DNA of 64,000 nt from Zea mays (lineage: Eukaryota; Streptophyta; Magnoliopsida; Poales; Poaceae): assembly GCF_902167145.1 (NCBI RefSeq), contig NC_050101.1, forward strand, positions 180,664,428 to 180,728,427, read 5' to 3'. This document shows positions 36,301 through 46,212 of the stretch, piece by piece (the first letter of the stretch is position 1; every line of letters begins with the position of its first letter). The position numbers and the translations under genes are program-made. The notes below the pieces were generated by a model. It made no database searches and had not been told where the DNA came from. It saw only the letters and a program-made list of their open reading frames with translations.

Positions 36301-36988
36301 CCATTCATTCTCGTCGTTCTCCGCCACTTCAAACGGCGGGTACGCCACATAATAATGCGAACACATGATGGCAACGGGGAGCCCAGGGTGATTTTCGACT
36401 TCAGCCTCCAAAACATAGAACCAGTAGTCCCACCAGTTGCCCCACTTATTTCGGGCACAAGGGACCAGCTCCACAACCTCCATCGAAGTCTTCCCGGACT
36501 TCGGCATGAAAGTGCACGATCCGAATTGCGCAATTTCGTCACCAATCCGTCTCTTCTGCTAGTGCAAACAGTAGTGCTTGGCGAAGACCTCCACCGAAGG
36601 CTGACTGCCATACGAGGTTGTTGCCCAGACATACTTCGCCAACGCCACCATGGCGTTCGGTGTCAACTGATGAACTTGGACCCCAAACTTCTGCAGCACC
36701 TTCGACACGAAACGATGCGCAGGCAGATGAAGTCCGGCAACAAAAATGCCTCAAACACAACCAGTTCACCCTCGGGCTCGGGAATCTCCTCTGCCCCCGG
36801 CACTCGCCCGACCCGTCGCCAAAATACACCAACTGTTGCATATCCTGCACGCGGCCTAACGACATCCGCGAAACACCAAATTCCACCGTATCTCTCGGGT
36901 GCAATTCTGTCGCCGCACCGCCCGAGAGATCCTCGGAAGGCGTCTCGGCCATCGGCGTGGTCGCAGTAGACGAAGAAGAGGATGACAT
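33394..36988 (-). pseudogene. Antisense extra gene of element A (five exons, frameshifted)
   Basis: Homologous along its whole length to the gene at 48668-52280. Start ATG 36988-36986 (M-S-S-S-S-S-T). Supported exons are 36988-35299, 35265-35081, 35013-34269, 34192-33932 and 33864-33394; their lengths match those in B within 3 bp. Exon 1 has the Transposase_28-like region, a K-K-R-K basic patch and at least two frameshifts. The presumed first donor reads AT instead of GT and leaves only 33 bp of intron. Exon 3 is a long alanine/glutamate/arginine coiled coil. Exon 4 is Pro/Ala/Glu-rich, and exon 5 is acidic, then basic (R-R-R-R-R), ending RIMLFNYREMGIIPKVEPM. Function unknown. Confidence 0.8.
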
Positions 36989-37153
36989 GGCTACGTACCG
37001 TCGACGGCGGTGCGCGGTCTGCTTCACGCGGGCTAGTTCTCCGGCGAACAGGAGGAAGGAGGGCAGACGAGCAAGCGAGCAGCTTGAACAAGGAGGGTTA
37101 GGGTTTTCGCAGCGCACCGAAAGGTAAATTTCAATCGGCACCGCCCCCCACCC

Positions 37154-37161
37154 TTTTTATA
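37154..37161 (-). promoter_or_regulatory. TATA box of the antisense gene in element A
   Basis: Minus strand GTGTATAAAAAGGG, 173 bp before the ATG and about 170 bp from the 3' LTR, the same geometry as in element B. No ATG intervenes between the expected transcription start and 36988. Confidence 0.75.
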
Positions 37162-37311
37162 CACAGGACACGACGCTTCGGGGAACCCGCAATCCAACAG
37201 TGCGGCGTCAATCAACGGTCATGTCAAAAACCCCCGCGGAACCACTTCGAGCGAGGGCAGCGTTTCCACCATCTAGCAACGCCTTCGGCACCAGATGACT
37301 TAGTCGAACTG

Positions 37312-37328
37312 GTCCCTCGGAGGGCAAA
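37312..37328 (+). promoter_or_regulatory. Polypurine tract region of element A
   Basis: GTCCCTCGGAGGGCAAA abuts TGTTGGGG of the 3' LTR. The identical sequence, reversed, borders the truncated LTR of element B at 48329-48345, so the site is conserved in the family even though it is interrupted by pyrimidines. Confidence 0.65.
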
Positions 37329-37809
37329 TGTTGGGGCGAAGGCGAAGACGCCACCCTTCGCTCGAAGGCCTTCGCCACACCTGCTGCAACAACGGAGACA
37401 AGACGACTGGCCAACTCTACCCTTCGCTCGACACACCCGGAGATGAAGGCCTACGGTGAAGTCGCCTTTTCCCACGACCTTGTCCAGCGCAGAGGCCCAC
37501 GTGTGATCCGGCCCATCGTAATAGGCCCTGTGTGGCCGCTGTGCATTACGGGCCTAGTTTGTAAAGGTCTCCCTGTAATTACAGTCTGTAACCCTGCTTT
37601 ATGGGAATATTCCGGGGATAACCTAGGCGCCTGAGGGCACATGCGTCCTTAACAATGGACGCTGGGCACTCAGACACCTATAAATACCCCCGCACAGTGC
37701 CCTTGAGAGGCTAGGTTAACAGAGGTATTGTCATCCCAAGTTGTAGCCCCGTTTACACCACTTTTGCTCCTCAGTTGGATCAACTCGCTTAGGAGAGCAA
37801 GTTCCAACA
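37329..37809 (+). repeat. 3' LTR of element A (481 bp)
   Basis: Complete LTR from TGTTGGGG to CCAACA, followed by the GGGTT target duplication. About ten differences from the 5' copy by eye. TATA box near 37680. Confidence 0.93.
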
Positions 37810-37814
37810 GGGTT

Positions 37815-40033
37815 CCAGAACTTTTAATCTGCATTTGCGCTACATTGTTTATATCAGAATATTTGAAGCTAAAATATGACTTTTTACCCCCTCTGCTCTA
37901 GCGCTGCTGCCTTTCCAACTTGCCACATAAAAAACATTTCTCCCAACTTCTCTATTTTTCTACTTGCAACGATTTGTTCTTCCTCTTGCTCATCTTTCTC
38001 TTTAGAATTTTTTACCATGGTAGTTGTATGGTTCCATGATACTCTCTCCTCACAAATGAAGGTCGAATCTCAATTGTACGATAAAATGCTCAAATAGATA
38101 ATCACATCAATATCGACAGGTTAGAAAGAAAATGAATGATAAAACAAAGCAGAGCAACTCATGGAGATGGACCATGCAAGGCGCTGCTATTTCTACATAC
38201 TGCTTGATGCACTTATGCATTTTTTGGATTTAATGCATAGCTAACAACTCATCTGATTAAAGACACAGTGCACATACTACACAGACACTTGTACTAAAGA
38301 TGCGATATCCGATGTGTGAAAAGTTCATTGGTCCCATTTCCTTCTTACAACTTATAAATTTGAACAAATATATTTAAGGCGGTTCAAAACTTGTAATATT
38401 AGAAGACTGCTTTTTCATATGCTCTTGATTCATGGTGAAACAAAACGAAGCTTTTCCAAATTTTTTCACCTCGTGATCTTTGATTTATATGAACCAAGCA
38501 CACACGAATAACATAGACAACATCTTACAGTTAGGAGAGGCCAGCTTCTTAGTTTTAACTGAGAATCTAATCTCTATAAACTGAGTCATAAATGGGCATG
38601 TTTGGAACCACCTCAATTTCTATAAACCAGTTTTTTAAAAAGTGGGTGCTTCTAAACAGGGCCTTACTTGGACTCCATACGTATTCAACCCAACTCTGAT
38701 ATTAAAATGTTAATGTGAATTTTGATTGTCCAATGTGTAGTATGCACCTTTTAGAATAAGGTATTTATGAGTATAAATAAATATTTGAATTAAATCCTCT
38801 AATATCTTATCATTATACAACAGCCTTAGAAATATAATACAATGAAATCCGCTCAAACGAAGTGAAATGTATTCTTTAATTTTAATTGTTGCTTGCTTTT
38901 GAATATTCTATACATAATCTTACCTCCATGACTAATAATTTATTGCAGAATAATCTTAGGTACCTACAAGTACAATTAATACCAGCACATAGATTTTTAT
39001 TGCCAGAACAATCATTTTAGAAATTTGCAAATGAGTTTTTTTGCATTGTAAATAATCTATCTTGTTTTGAGCTAAACTCTTAATAATATCATAGATCTTT
39101 AGCCATATTTTCTTTCGTAATCGTCAGTGGTGATTTTTTGTGGAGATTTTGCACATTCAAAGAATGATCTTTTCATTGTGCATAAAACGATGGGAAGTTG
39201 TATATAATGTGTTAGCTTCAATATTACTACAACAAAAGGATGATAATTACATTTGTTGAAATGGTAGAAAAATCAATAACAGGGTCATATACCCTCCTAG
39301 CGACACTGGACCAATGTAGCAGCAACAGAAGAACCATTGTTATATTAATTGGCTTCTAAAAGAGCACATTATTTAGTGCTTTTGATTACTTAAGTTATTA
39401 GGCTAATGTTTTTAGGGATATTAGAAAGCATGTATTAAGTGTTGGTGTAAATTGCGAACTTTTAATTAATGTAGTTTGGCGTTCCTTACTTCTTATGTGT
39501 GTGGTGTAAAATACATGTATCCAAAAAAGAATTTTAAATTATGCTCCTCAGGTTGCGCCGATCTCTTCTTGAGAACTCAATGCTAAAGATTTTTAGTTTT
39601 CAAGATGCCGATTTTTGCCTCTGAATTGTCTTTATTATCCACTGGTTGAAACTTCTATATGCAATACAAGCACTTATATAACAAGTTAGGAGCAATATAT
39701 GTCATAAAATCATAATTAACTAATAGCAGTAAATCTAGTATTGATAATTAATACAAATAGAAGGCAATTTTGAAAATATACTTTCTACTATTTTTAGACT
39801 GAAAACCGATAATAGGACTAGTACACTTTTAATTGCCTTTTATTGGGAACACAATAGCATGTGAAGAACAGTGTAATAATAGTTGCTTTTCAGTATTGTC
39901 ATCCCCATGCACACCATGCTACAAGTAAACATCCTTCAAAATAAAAATTATTTGTGCCAACAATTTTACTTGGCTTGTCTCCATTCATTATCTCATTAGA
40001 TTATTATGAATAACAAAATGCTTTCTTAACAGG
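37815..40033. other. AT-rich low-copy DNA, probable Helitron interior
   Basis: No gene could be supported. Short frames at 37876-38097 have no known motif. A small Tourist-like foldback may lie at 38594-38663 (GGCATGTTTGGAACCACC against GGTGCTTCTAAACAGGGCC). Base composition and scattered pyrimidine tracts look intron-like. The Helitron 3' end at 40541 suggests this is part of that element, whose 5' end I could not place. Confidence 0.45.
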
Positions 40034-40139
40034 AAACAACTGATGACAAAGATGATCTTCCACAACAGAAAAAAATCAGGAGTATCCACTCTAATCAGGA
40101 GTATCCACTCTTAGGGAAAAAGCAAAAAAATGATGCATG
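40034..40139 (+). pseudogene. Possible captured terminal exon of a host gene
   Basis: After the acceptor-like CTTTCTTAACAG an open stretch of about 34 codons begins with E-T-T-D-D-K-D-D and ends at a TGA. It is acidic, then lysine/glutamine-rich. It contains a 19-bp tandem duplication (AATCAGGAGTATCCACTCT twice). No start codon or upstream exon is apparent. Its position 400 bp upstream of a Helitron terminus fits a gene fragment picked up by a Helitron. The identity of the gene is unknown and chance is not excluded. Confidence 0.35.
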
Positions 40140-40220
40140 ATAAACAAAGAAGACAAAGTAAAGTAGTAGATTTTAGAAGGTCTTGACTAGAGTAATATCT
40201 ATATTTTTTGTTTCGTTAAA

Positions 40221-40385
40221 CAGCGATAGCACTACATCTTTTGATGTATATAACCATGTAGCACCAATAGCGCTACATCTTTTGATATATATAAGCATGT
40301 AGCACCAACAACACTACATCTTTTAATGTATATATGCATGTAGCATTAATAGCGCTACATATTTTGATGTATATAAGCATGATCT
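40221..40385. repeat. 41-bp tandem repeat, about four copies
   Basis: CTACATCTTTTGATGTATATAA units start at 40232, 40273, 40314 and 40355, a strict 41-bp period. Each unit begins CTACAT and contains CATGTAG, so each can fold on itself. It lies just inside the Helitron 3' end, where tandem repeats are frequent. Confidence 0.85.
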
Positions 40386-40514
40386 TACATTATAAACCAA
40401 CAAGACATAAGTAGAGTTTTCTGAATCTAATGAGCTAATAAAGTGGCATATATGTGAGTTAATATCTAACGTCGATCTTTTTTCTACACTGGAATATCTT
40501 ACCATTTGCATGGC

Positions 40515-40541
40515 GCGGCAACGCCGCACGTCGTTTTCTAG
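40515..40541 (+). mobile_element. Helitron 3' terminus (hairpin plus CTAG)
   Basis: GCGGC-AAC-GCCGC (40515-40527) forms a short GC-rich hairpin, followed by ten bases and then CTAG (40538-40541) with a T as next host base. This is the standard Helitron end: hairpin 10-12 bases before CTRR, insertion between A and T, no target duplication. The element would extend to the left; the TC-type 5' end was not identified, so only the terminus is annotated. Confidence 0.7.
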
Positions 40542-41199
40542 TCTCTCACTAATTCTCGGATTTGCCTATAAATAGAGGGGCAACCCCACATGGATGTCCA
40601 TTCACTCTCACCTATTACCACTCACTCACTCCCACACAAGCACATGGATCGTTCATCGGATCATTTGTTTGTTTCAATACCTTAGTCATGCGAACCTCAC
40701 TTTCAGAGAAATCTTTATGATTGGACATCCATTCCAAAATTTCTTTAAGCTAAGCACACTTATATTATTATAAATTTACTGTAGTGTCTATAGATTAAAT
40801 TAAATACAAAACTACCTAAATTCTTAACACCCCTTCCTCTGGACTCGTCGCTGCCCACATCCCTCTAAGAGATTTCCCTCACTTTAAATATGAGCGATAT
40901 GAATGAATCAACCCGGTCTAACATAAATTTATCTGATCTGATATGTCTCTACATAGGAGTAATTATGTAGTAGTATCATGCATGTAATGAACATGCCCTA
41001 TAGTATTATGTAGCATCAGATCAAAAAGATGATGGATATGACATTAGAAATGAAAATTACCTGATTTGTAGGCCTGTCAACGGATAGATATCCAGCAAAA
41101 TCTCCATATATGCCAACTAGCTATACGTACATACAGTGTCACTCGCTAGGGAAAGCAAGAAAAGGTGATGAAATATTAGTACACATAGATATGATGTAT

Positions 41200-41380
41200 A
41201 CATGGATTCAGAGGGGTGGTCGATCGATCAATGAATCTTACCGAAACTGAAAATGATAGATGTGTCCACTAAGAAGAAAGACAAATAAAATGAAGGTCTT
41301 TCTAGACTATCTAGAAATAGGCTAGGAGACGGATGGTCAGGGAGCTATGTCTCTCTCATCCACACTCCACTTCATACATT

Positions 41381-41444
<64 letters not shown>

Positions 41445-41640
41445 CATACATGCATTTAGAGGGGTGGTCGATCGATGAATCTTATCGAAACTGAAAATAA
41501 TAGATGTGTCCATCAAAGAGGAAGACGAATGAAATGAAGGTCTTTCTGGGCTATCTAAAAATAGGCTAGGAGACGGATGGTCGGGGAGCTAGGTCTCTGT
41601 CATCCACACTCCACTGCATATATTGTTACTCTCAAACAAA
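41200..41640. repeat. Direct duplication of about 190 bp around a (TA)n tract
   Basis: 41200-41380 (GATTCAGAGGGGTGGTCGATCG ... CATCCACACTCCAC) and 41446-41630 (the same landmarks with scattered changes) are direct repeats separated by the microsatellite at 41382-41440, about 59 bp of alternating T and A. The only related sequence in copy 1 of the paralogous segment is a single stretch near 30010-30320. Confidence 0.85.
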
Positions 41641-41670
41641 CCAGTTTGCTTCCTATATATATATATATAT

Positions 41671-41736
41671 ATTTCGATGTTGTTTATAGAAATAAGCTAT
41701 ATATATATAGCTTATTTTTATAAACAACATCGAAAT
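41671..41736. repeat. Near-perfect 66-bp palindrome
   Basis: Arms of about 32 bases, ATTTCGATGTTGTTTATAG... and its complement ...ATAAACAACATCGAAAT, meet in a TATATA centre with one mismatch. It could be a very short MITE remnant or a foldback arising from replication slippage next to the TA-rich tract. Confidence 0.85.
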
Positions 41737-42328
41737 TTATTTTGGACTCTAAAGAAGAAAATATATGACTTAATATTTATGTACTCTCTCTGTTGTTCTT
41801 ATGTACTTTTAATTTCATTCGAGGTAGCTGTAATATTCTACAAACAACAATAACTATAATCAAATGGGTATGTTCTACGAACCATCAGAGACCGTGATGC
41901 ATAGAACTTGTCTCGTTTGATTTCCAAACGAGTTTTTAGGGAAGTAATTTGAGCCGCTAGATGGTAATACCTTCATTTTCGAATATTTGTCGTCCAATAA
42001 TTCATTTTTAAATTAAAATGCTATCGATAAAAAAGAACAAAGGGATATGATTGGACATAGTTTTTTCTCCTTTCCTTTTTCCTCGTGACAACCACTACTT
42101 CACACGGGCCTGTCCTTCTCCTCACGCGACTAGGTCGTGCCTCCTCTTTGCTTCCTCCAAAGTCGATACATGCAACAGCCCAAAAATCCACTTTACAAAA
42201 TTTCTTGAACTTGTCTTAAATTCAAAATGAATTTTATAAATTGGTTTCAAAAAGTCTGCGTGTGAGTTGATCTCAACAAAAAAATATACTCCTAAAATTC
42301 TTCCCAAAAATACTACTTCAGTATTTAT

Positions 42329-43015
42329 TGTGGGTCCTCATTAGCCGAAGGTTCTCAAAACATTAATTCATACCATTACTAAGTTTGTTTTGAGTATAAC
42401 AGAGCACATGCCTACGAGTACCTTCGACCGAAGATGACATGTGGCAGTTACGTTTACAAAGACAAAGCCAAAGCTTTGTATTAACAACATATACACACGG
42501 AAGAAAACCTAGCTGAAGCAAGGCGAAGTCCTCAAGACCTATTTAGCAAGATTACGGATGGAAAAATAGCAATACACTCGGTATATTCAATAGCTTGTAT
42601 GTATAGGTTTTGAGGGCATGATTGTAATTTTGTCGAAGTTGTACCCTACAACTATAAATAGAGGAACAATGTCATGCATTGGACACGCTTTTTGGCCAGA
42701 GTGGACTATGTTGCTCGGCATACAAAGTTGTGTATTCCTTTTACCTTCGTGCTACTAATTGTAAAGTTGAAGGTAGTTTGTAATTATTTGTCATATTGTT
42801 GAGAATGAAATAAGATATTCATACATACAACTGAGTAATTCATTCTATCTTCAACCTATTTTGTTCATTTCAATTTAATGCTCCTCTACACCTTCCTATC
42901 TCCCCCTTTGGTTAACTCTTAAAGAAGAGTTAATTAAGAGGGGAAGCTTGTTGTTTATTCATTTGTGTTTTCTTGTTTTTGATAACCCTCAGGAATCAGA
43001 AACAAGTGACCAACA
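42329..43015 (+). repeat. 5' LTR of element C (about 687 bp)
   Basis: TGTGGGTCC at the start and ACCAACA at the end, followed by TTGGCGC. The start is confirmed by comparison with the paralogous uninterrupted sequence near 31390. TATA box TATAAATA at 42653-42660. Confidence 0.75.
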
Positions 43016-43033
43016 TTGGCGCACGCCTTCAGT
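43016..43033 (+). promoter_or_regulatory. Primer-binding site of element C
   Basis: TTGGCGCACGCCTTCAG follows the LTR directly, in the same register as the TGGCGC-type sites of the other Tat elements here. Confidence 0.6.
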
Positions 43034-43066
43034 GAAGTCACAACAACCACAAGGAATATATTCGTC

Positions 43067-44265
43067 ATGCCTTTGAAGAAGACTACAATAGTTGGTTTTG
43101 TTCTTGCTCCCATAGATCAGAACCAAGATGAAGAAGCACTTCTCCAACAGGCATGAAGTCAGAAGAGAAAGGTCATCGACTCCCACCATAAGATGAAGAG
43201 ATTGATTGAGAGATCCACAACCTCAAAATCATCGAACAACAAGTGGAGAAGTGCAAAGAGAATATGCTTTGGCTTCCCAACTCTAGAAGTAGATTGACAA
43301 AGTGTCCGAACAAATGCGCAACATTACACAATAGATTGAGCGACTAGAACATCAATACCATCAGAGGGATCTTCGGCATGAGGACCATACTTATGTTGAC
43401 TTCTTATACGATGATACTTCTCCACTGCTATAGAACAACAAGCCATGTTGTGGCCACCATCGTACAAGCCACCCTAATTGCTAGTGTATGCTGACCATTC
43501 AAATCCGAAGTAATTTCCCATGAGCTATGAAGCCACAATATCATCTTATGGTAGCAACACGACATTAATGGCAAAATCATTTGTCATGGCAGTCAGAAGT
43601 GTGGCTCAAACATGATATTCTTCTCTTCGTCCAGGTATAGTGACCTCATGGCAGAAGCTTAAGGACTTATTCCTCACAAGTTTTTAGGGTTTCCAAATGA
43701 AGCCCGTCACTTCGTAGGCCTTGTTCCAATGCACTCAAGCCCATGATGAGTATCTTCAGGCCTTTGTCCGAAGGTTCCTTCTACTTCACGTCTAGGCGCT
43801 AACAGTCCCAAATGAAATTTTCATTGAGGCAATGATCAAAGGGCTTCATCTAGGCCCAACTTCTCAATAATTCACTAGGAAGCCTCCTCAATCCTTGGAG
43901 AAGCTCCTTCGGAAATGGATGAGTACATCAGAGCTGACAATGATTTCACCAAAGCAGGGAGGATGCCCAAAGGTACTCAGAGATGACTAGGGGCTTCGGA
44001 GGAAGGTTTCACCAAAACACATTCGAAGTATTCACAATCCAAGTCAAAATGAAGACAAACATGGTCAGTCTCAAGGGCAACAAATTCAGCCCCATGAGTC
44101 AGGAACTCAACAATAATTCTCCTGGGGAATTTTCACCCACCAACCCTAAGAGGAGGCAAAGGAGGCCGAAGCTTTAGAGGAAGGTTCAATGCACAACCAA
44201 GAAAGTTGTTTTGTCTTTTCTGTGGAGAGAATAAAGGCCATTCTACAAAAAGTTGCTAGGTGACT
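43067..44265 (+). pseudogene. gag: Degenerate gag of element C
   Basis: ATG at 43067 (M-P-L-K-K-T-T-I-V-G) follows the primer site. Around 43645-43700 W-Q-K-L-K-D-L-F-L-T-S-F is the typical Retrotrans_gag helix. A later stretch has Y-L-Q-A-F-V-R-R-F, and near 44210-44255 C-L-F-C-G-E-N-K-G-H-S-T-K-S-C is a zinc-knuckle-like motif with one extra residue before the histidine. Several stops and frame changes show it is not functional. Gag would bind and package element RNA. Confidence 0.65.
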
Positions 44266-44784
44266 ATACAAAAGTAGAAGGACCTTGCCGAAGCATGACA
44301 GAATCAGCCGAAGGAGGTTTTTCATACATCTTTGTATTATTCTCCCTATATCCTAGAGCATGTCCAACACTAGCAACAGAAGCCATAACCTTTGGATTCT
44401 ATTGCTTCGACAAGTCCATCACCAAGTCACTAGGCAGTGACCCTACCACTCATTCAACGACCGCCGCCATATGAACAATTACCTGTGGGCCAACCATAAT
44501 TCTTAGCAAAAAACATGCCCTAGTGTGATAGAAGGGAGTTATCCGAAGTTTGTATAGTAAACAATGTGGTCCCTAAGTCTAAACACATCTACTAGGGCTC
44601 AAGGGACTGGGTCGATAAGACGAAGCTAGAAGAAAAGGATCAAAATCTACTGTAATTTTGATTTCTTATTTTTCATTTAGTTGACTTTCTTCCATGTTTA
44701 CCTTCCTTGCAAAAGATAATAAAGGGGTATGCTCTTCAGAACTTGTACATGTAACTCTGAGGTTACACCATCGAGTGTAACAAA
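44266..44784. other. Residual 3' pol / untranslated sequence of element C
   Basis: No clear domain. Isolated phrases around 44540-44640 may derive from the region after gag, but I cannot support an assignment. About 4 kb of pol expected here is missing. Confidence 0.4.
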
Positions 44785-45020
44785 AGAAGCATAAGACTCC
44801 GAAGTCATTACTAAGAGAATGCAGAGTCAGAATTATAATCTCCAAGTAAAGGTGAAAAACTCTAAAGTTGTTCCTAAGGGAATGTAGAGTCAAATGAAAA
44901 TCACCTAGTAAAGGTGAAAAGACTCCAAAGTCGTTCCTAAGAAAATGCAGAGTTAGAGAAAAAAGCACCGAAGTAAAGGTCCTAGAGACTCAAAGTTGTT
45001 CCCAAGGGATTGTAGAGTCA
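44785..45020 (+). repeat. 63-66 bp tandem repeat, about four diverged copies, element C
   Basis: Units marked by GACTCC.AAGT.GTTCCTAAG..AATG.AGAGT begin near 44795, 44858, 44921 and 44987. They lie between pol remnants and the end of the element, the place where arrays also occur in A and B. Confidence 0.75.
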
Positions 45021-45217
45021 GATCCAAAAGACCTTCGGACGAAGCATGTATTGTTTCTTTTATGATTTTGATATACCTTCGTTACAACAACATCAGCATC
45101 ATAACATCATCTCATCATGACATTGTACATAACATCTCTTATACTTTCATATAAAGGGGAAGGGAAAATTCTCTTCTTTTTGAAACCTATGGACATTTTT
45201 AGAAATTTTGGTGATAC

Positions 45218-46212
45218 TGAGTGCATCTAGAGGGGGGTGAATAGGTGATCCTATAAAATTAACTCAACAAAAAAAACTTGGACTAATATTAGATTAGTGA
45301 AAGTAAGAGCCAAGTTTGAATGAAGAGATGAGATGATAGCACTTCTTCACTTAATTGCTCTCACAAGGTGAGTATTAAACTTAGTGCAATTATGAAGTGA
45401 AGTGAACTACTAGAAGTAATGAAATCGCAATAGAGTAGAGAGACCAGTAACACGATGATTTTATCTCGTGGTTCGGTCAAGAGTAAAATGTTTACCTAGT
45501 CCACGTTGTGGTGTCCCAATGGATGAGGGTTGCACTCAACCCCTCTCAAGTCATCCAAAGATCAAACTTAAGTGCCACAGTTTCTTCCTTATAGCAAATT
45601 CCCGAAGTGAGGAACTCCACACGTTGGAGTCTCTCATGCCTTACACAATCGATCTCAAATAGAAACAAGAGAAAGGGGGAAGTAGAAACACACAAAAGAA
45701 CATGAGCCACAGCAAAACATGCACCCATGCGCCTAGGGAGCCACAACAAAACAAGTCAAGAAAAGAGCACGTTGAACAACCCAACGGAGTTACAGCTCAA
45801 AGAAGTGCTCAAATCTCTAGCTCAACAAAGCAATAGCATGATTGCGGAGTCTTGGTGTTGTAGGATGTTCAATGAGTGCTTCGTATACTGCTTCATGCGC
45901 CTAGGGGTCCCTTTTATAGCCCCTAGGGAGCTAGGAGCAGTTGGAGATCCATTTGGAAGGCTTTGATTGCCTTCTGTCCGTTGGCGCACCAGACAGTTCG
46001 GTGCACCATCGGATAGTGAACAGTGTGCGATCTCCTTCCTTCCCGATTGCTCACGTGGAGATGCCTGGTGCTCACGGATGTGCTCAACGTCGAGCTTCGG
46101 CGCCTTGGACCCGTGTGCCAAATGTCGGCCATGTCATCACCTCCAACGTTGGTTAGGCACATCTATCTCTGTCCGCTTTGGCATCTGTGTCCTGTGTGAA
46201 TTGCCAGGGTAG
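45218..46212 (-). repeat. Truncated LTR, reverse orientation, related to the 24895 solo LTR
   Basis: TGAGTGCATCTAGAGGGGGGTGAATAGGTGATCC at its left (first 20 bases quoted in part elsewhere) is the reverse of the right end of the 24895 LTR. Further features appear in matching reverse order: the CCAATGGATGAGGGTTGC segment (45517), the CCTAGGGGTCCCTTTTATAGCC TATA region (45900-45920) and GCACC-GG palindrome variants (45985-46015). It stops near 46212 without the expected TTTCA end, so 350-400 bp are missing. Confidence 0.75.

Larger units (their letters stand above)
31957..37809 (+). mobile_element. Element A: deletion derivative of a Tat-type gypsy element
   Basis: Bounded by LTRs starting TGTTGGGGCG and ending TTCCAACA, with perfect GGGTT target duplications at 31952-31956 and 37810-37814. 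Inside are only the integrase tail, 78-bp tandem repeats, the antisense extra gene and the polypurine tract. Compared with element B it has lost the end of the 5' LTR, the primer site, gag, protease, RT, RNase H and most of integrase in one deletion at 32423. It belongs to the same family as B; Grande/Huck-type maize elements have this general organisation, but I do not assign a name. Confidence 0.93.
40542..42328. other. AT-rich low-copy segment (paralog copy 2)
   Basis: At the left a TATA box (CTATAAATAGAGGGG, about 40569) is followed by a CT-rich, CACTCACTCAC-type leader and an ATG with only a 13-codon frame, which looks like an orphan promoter. From 40745 the sequence is paralogous to 27790-31400. 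It includes the empty site for the solo LTR of copy 1 at 40976-40993. It ends where element C inserted (CAGTATTTAT at 42319-42328 versus AAGTATTGCACC near 31400). Confidence 0.55.
42329..45217 (+). mobile_element. Element C: internally deleted Tat-like gypsy fragment
   Basis: Contains an LTR, a primer site, decayed gag with zinc-knuckle-like motif and a short 3' tandem array. Protease, RT and most of integrase are missing. The right LTR is not seen; the sequence is cut at 45218 by another LTR. Frequent CGAAGG/CCTTCG and CCGAAG phrases recall elements A and B, but it is a different family. Confidence 0.7.

Noticed and set aside
36618..36969. Plus-strand 169- and 362-codon frames opposite element A exon 1
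   Set aside because: Complement of the conserved antisense exon; no homology in the plus reading and not open in element B.
37876..38097. Small host gene candidate (73 codons)
   Set aside because: No motif and poor composition; a chance frame in AT-rich DNA cannot be excluded.
40620..40690. Gene start after the TATA box at about 40569
   Set aside because: The first ATG opens only 13 codons and no downstream exon could be recognised, so only an orphan promoter-like sequence is noted.
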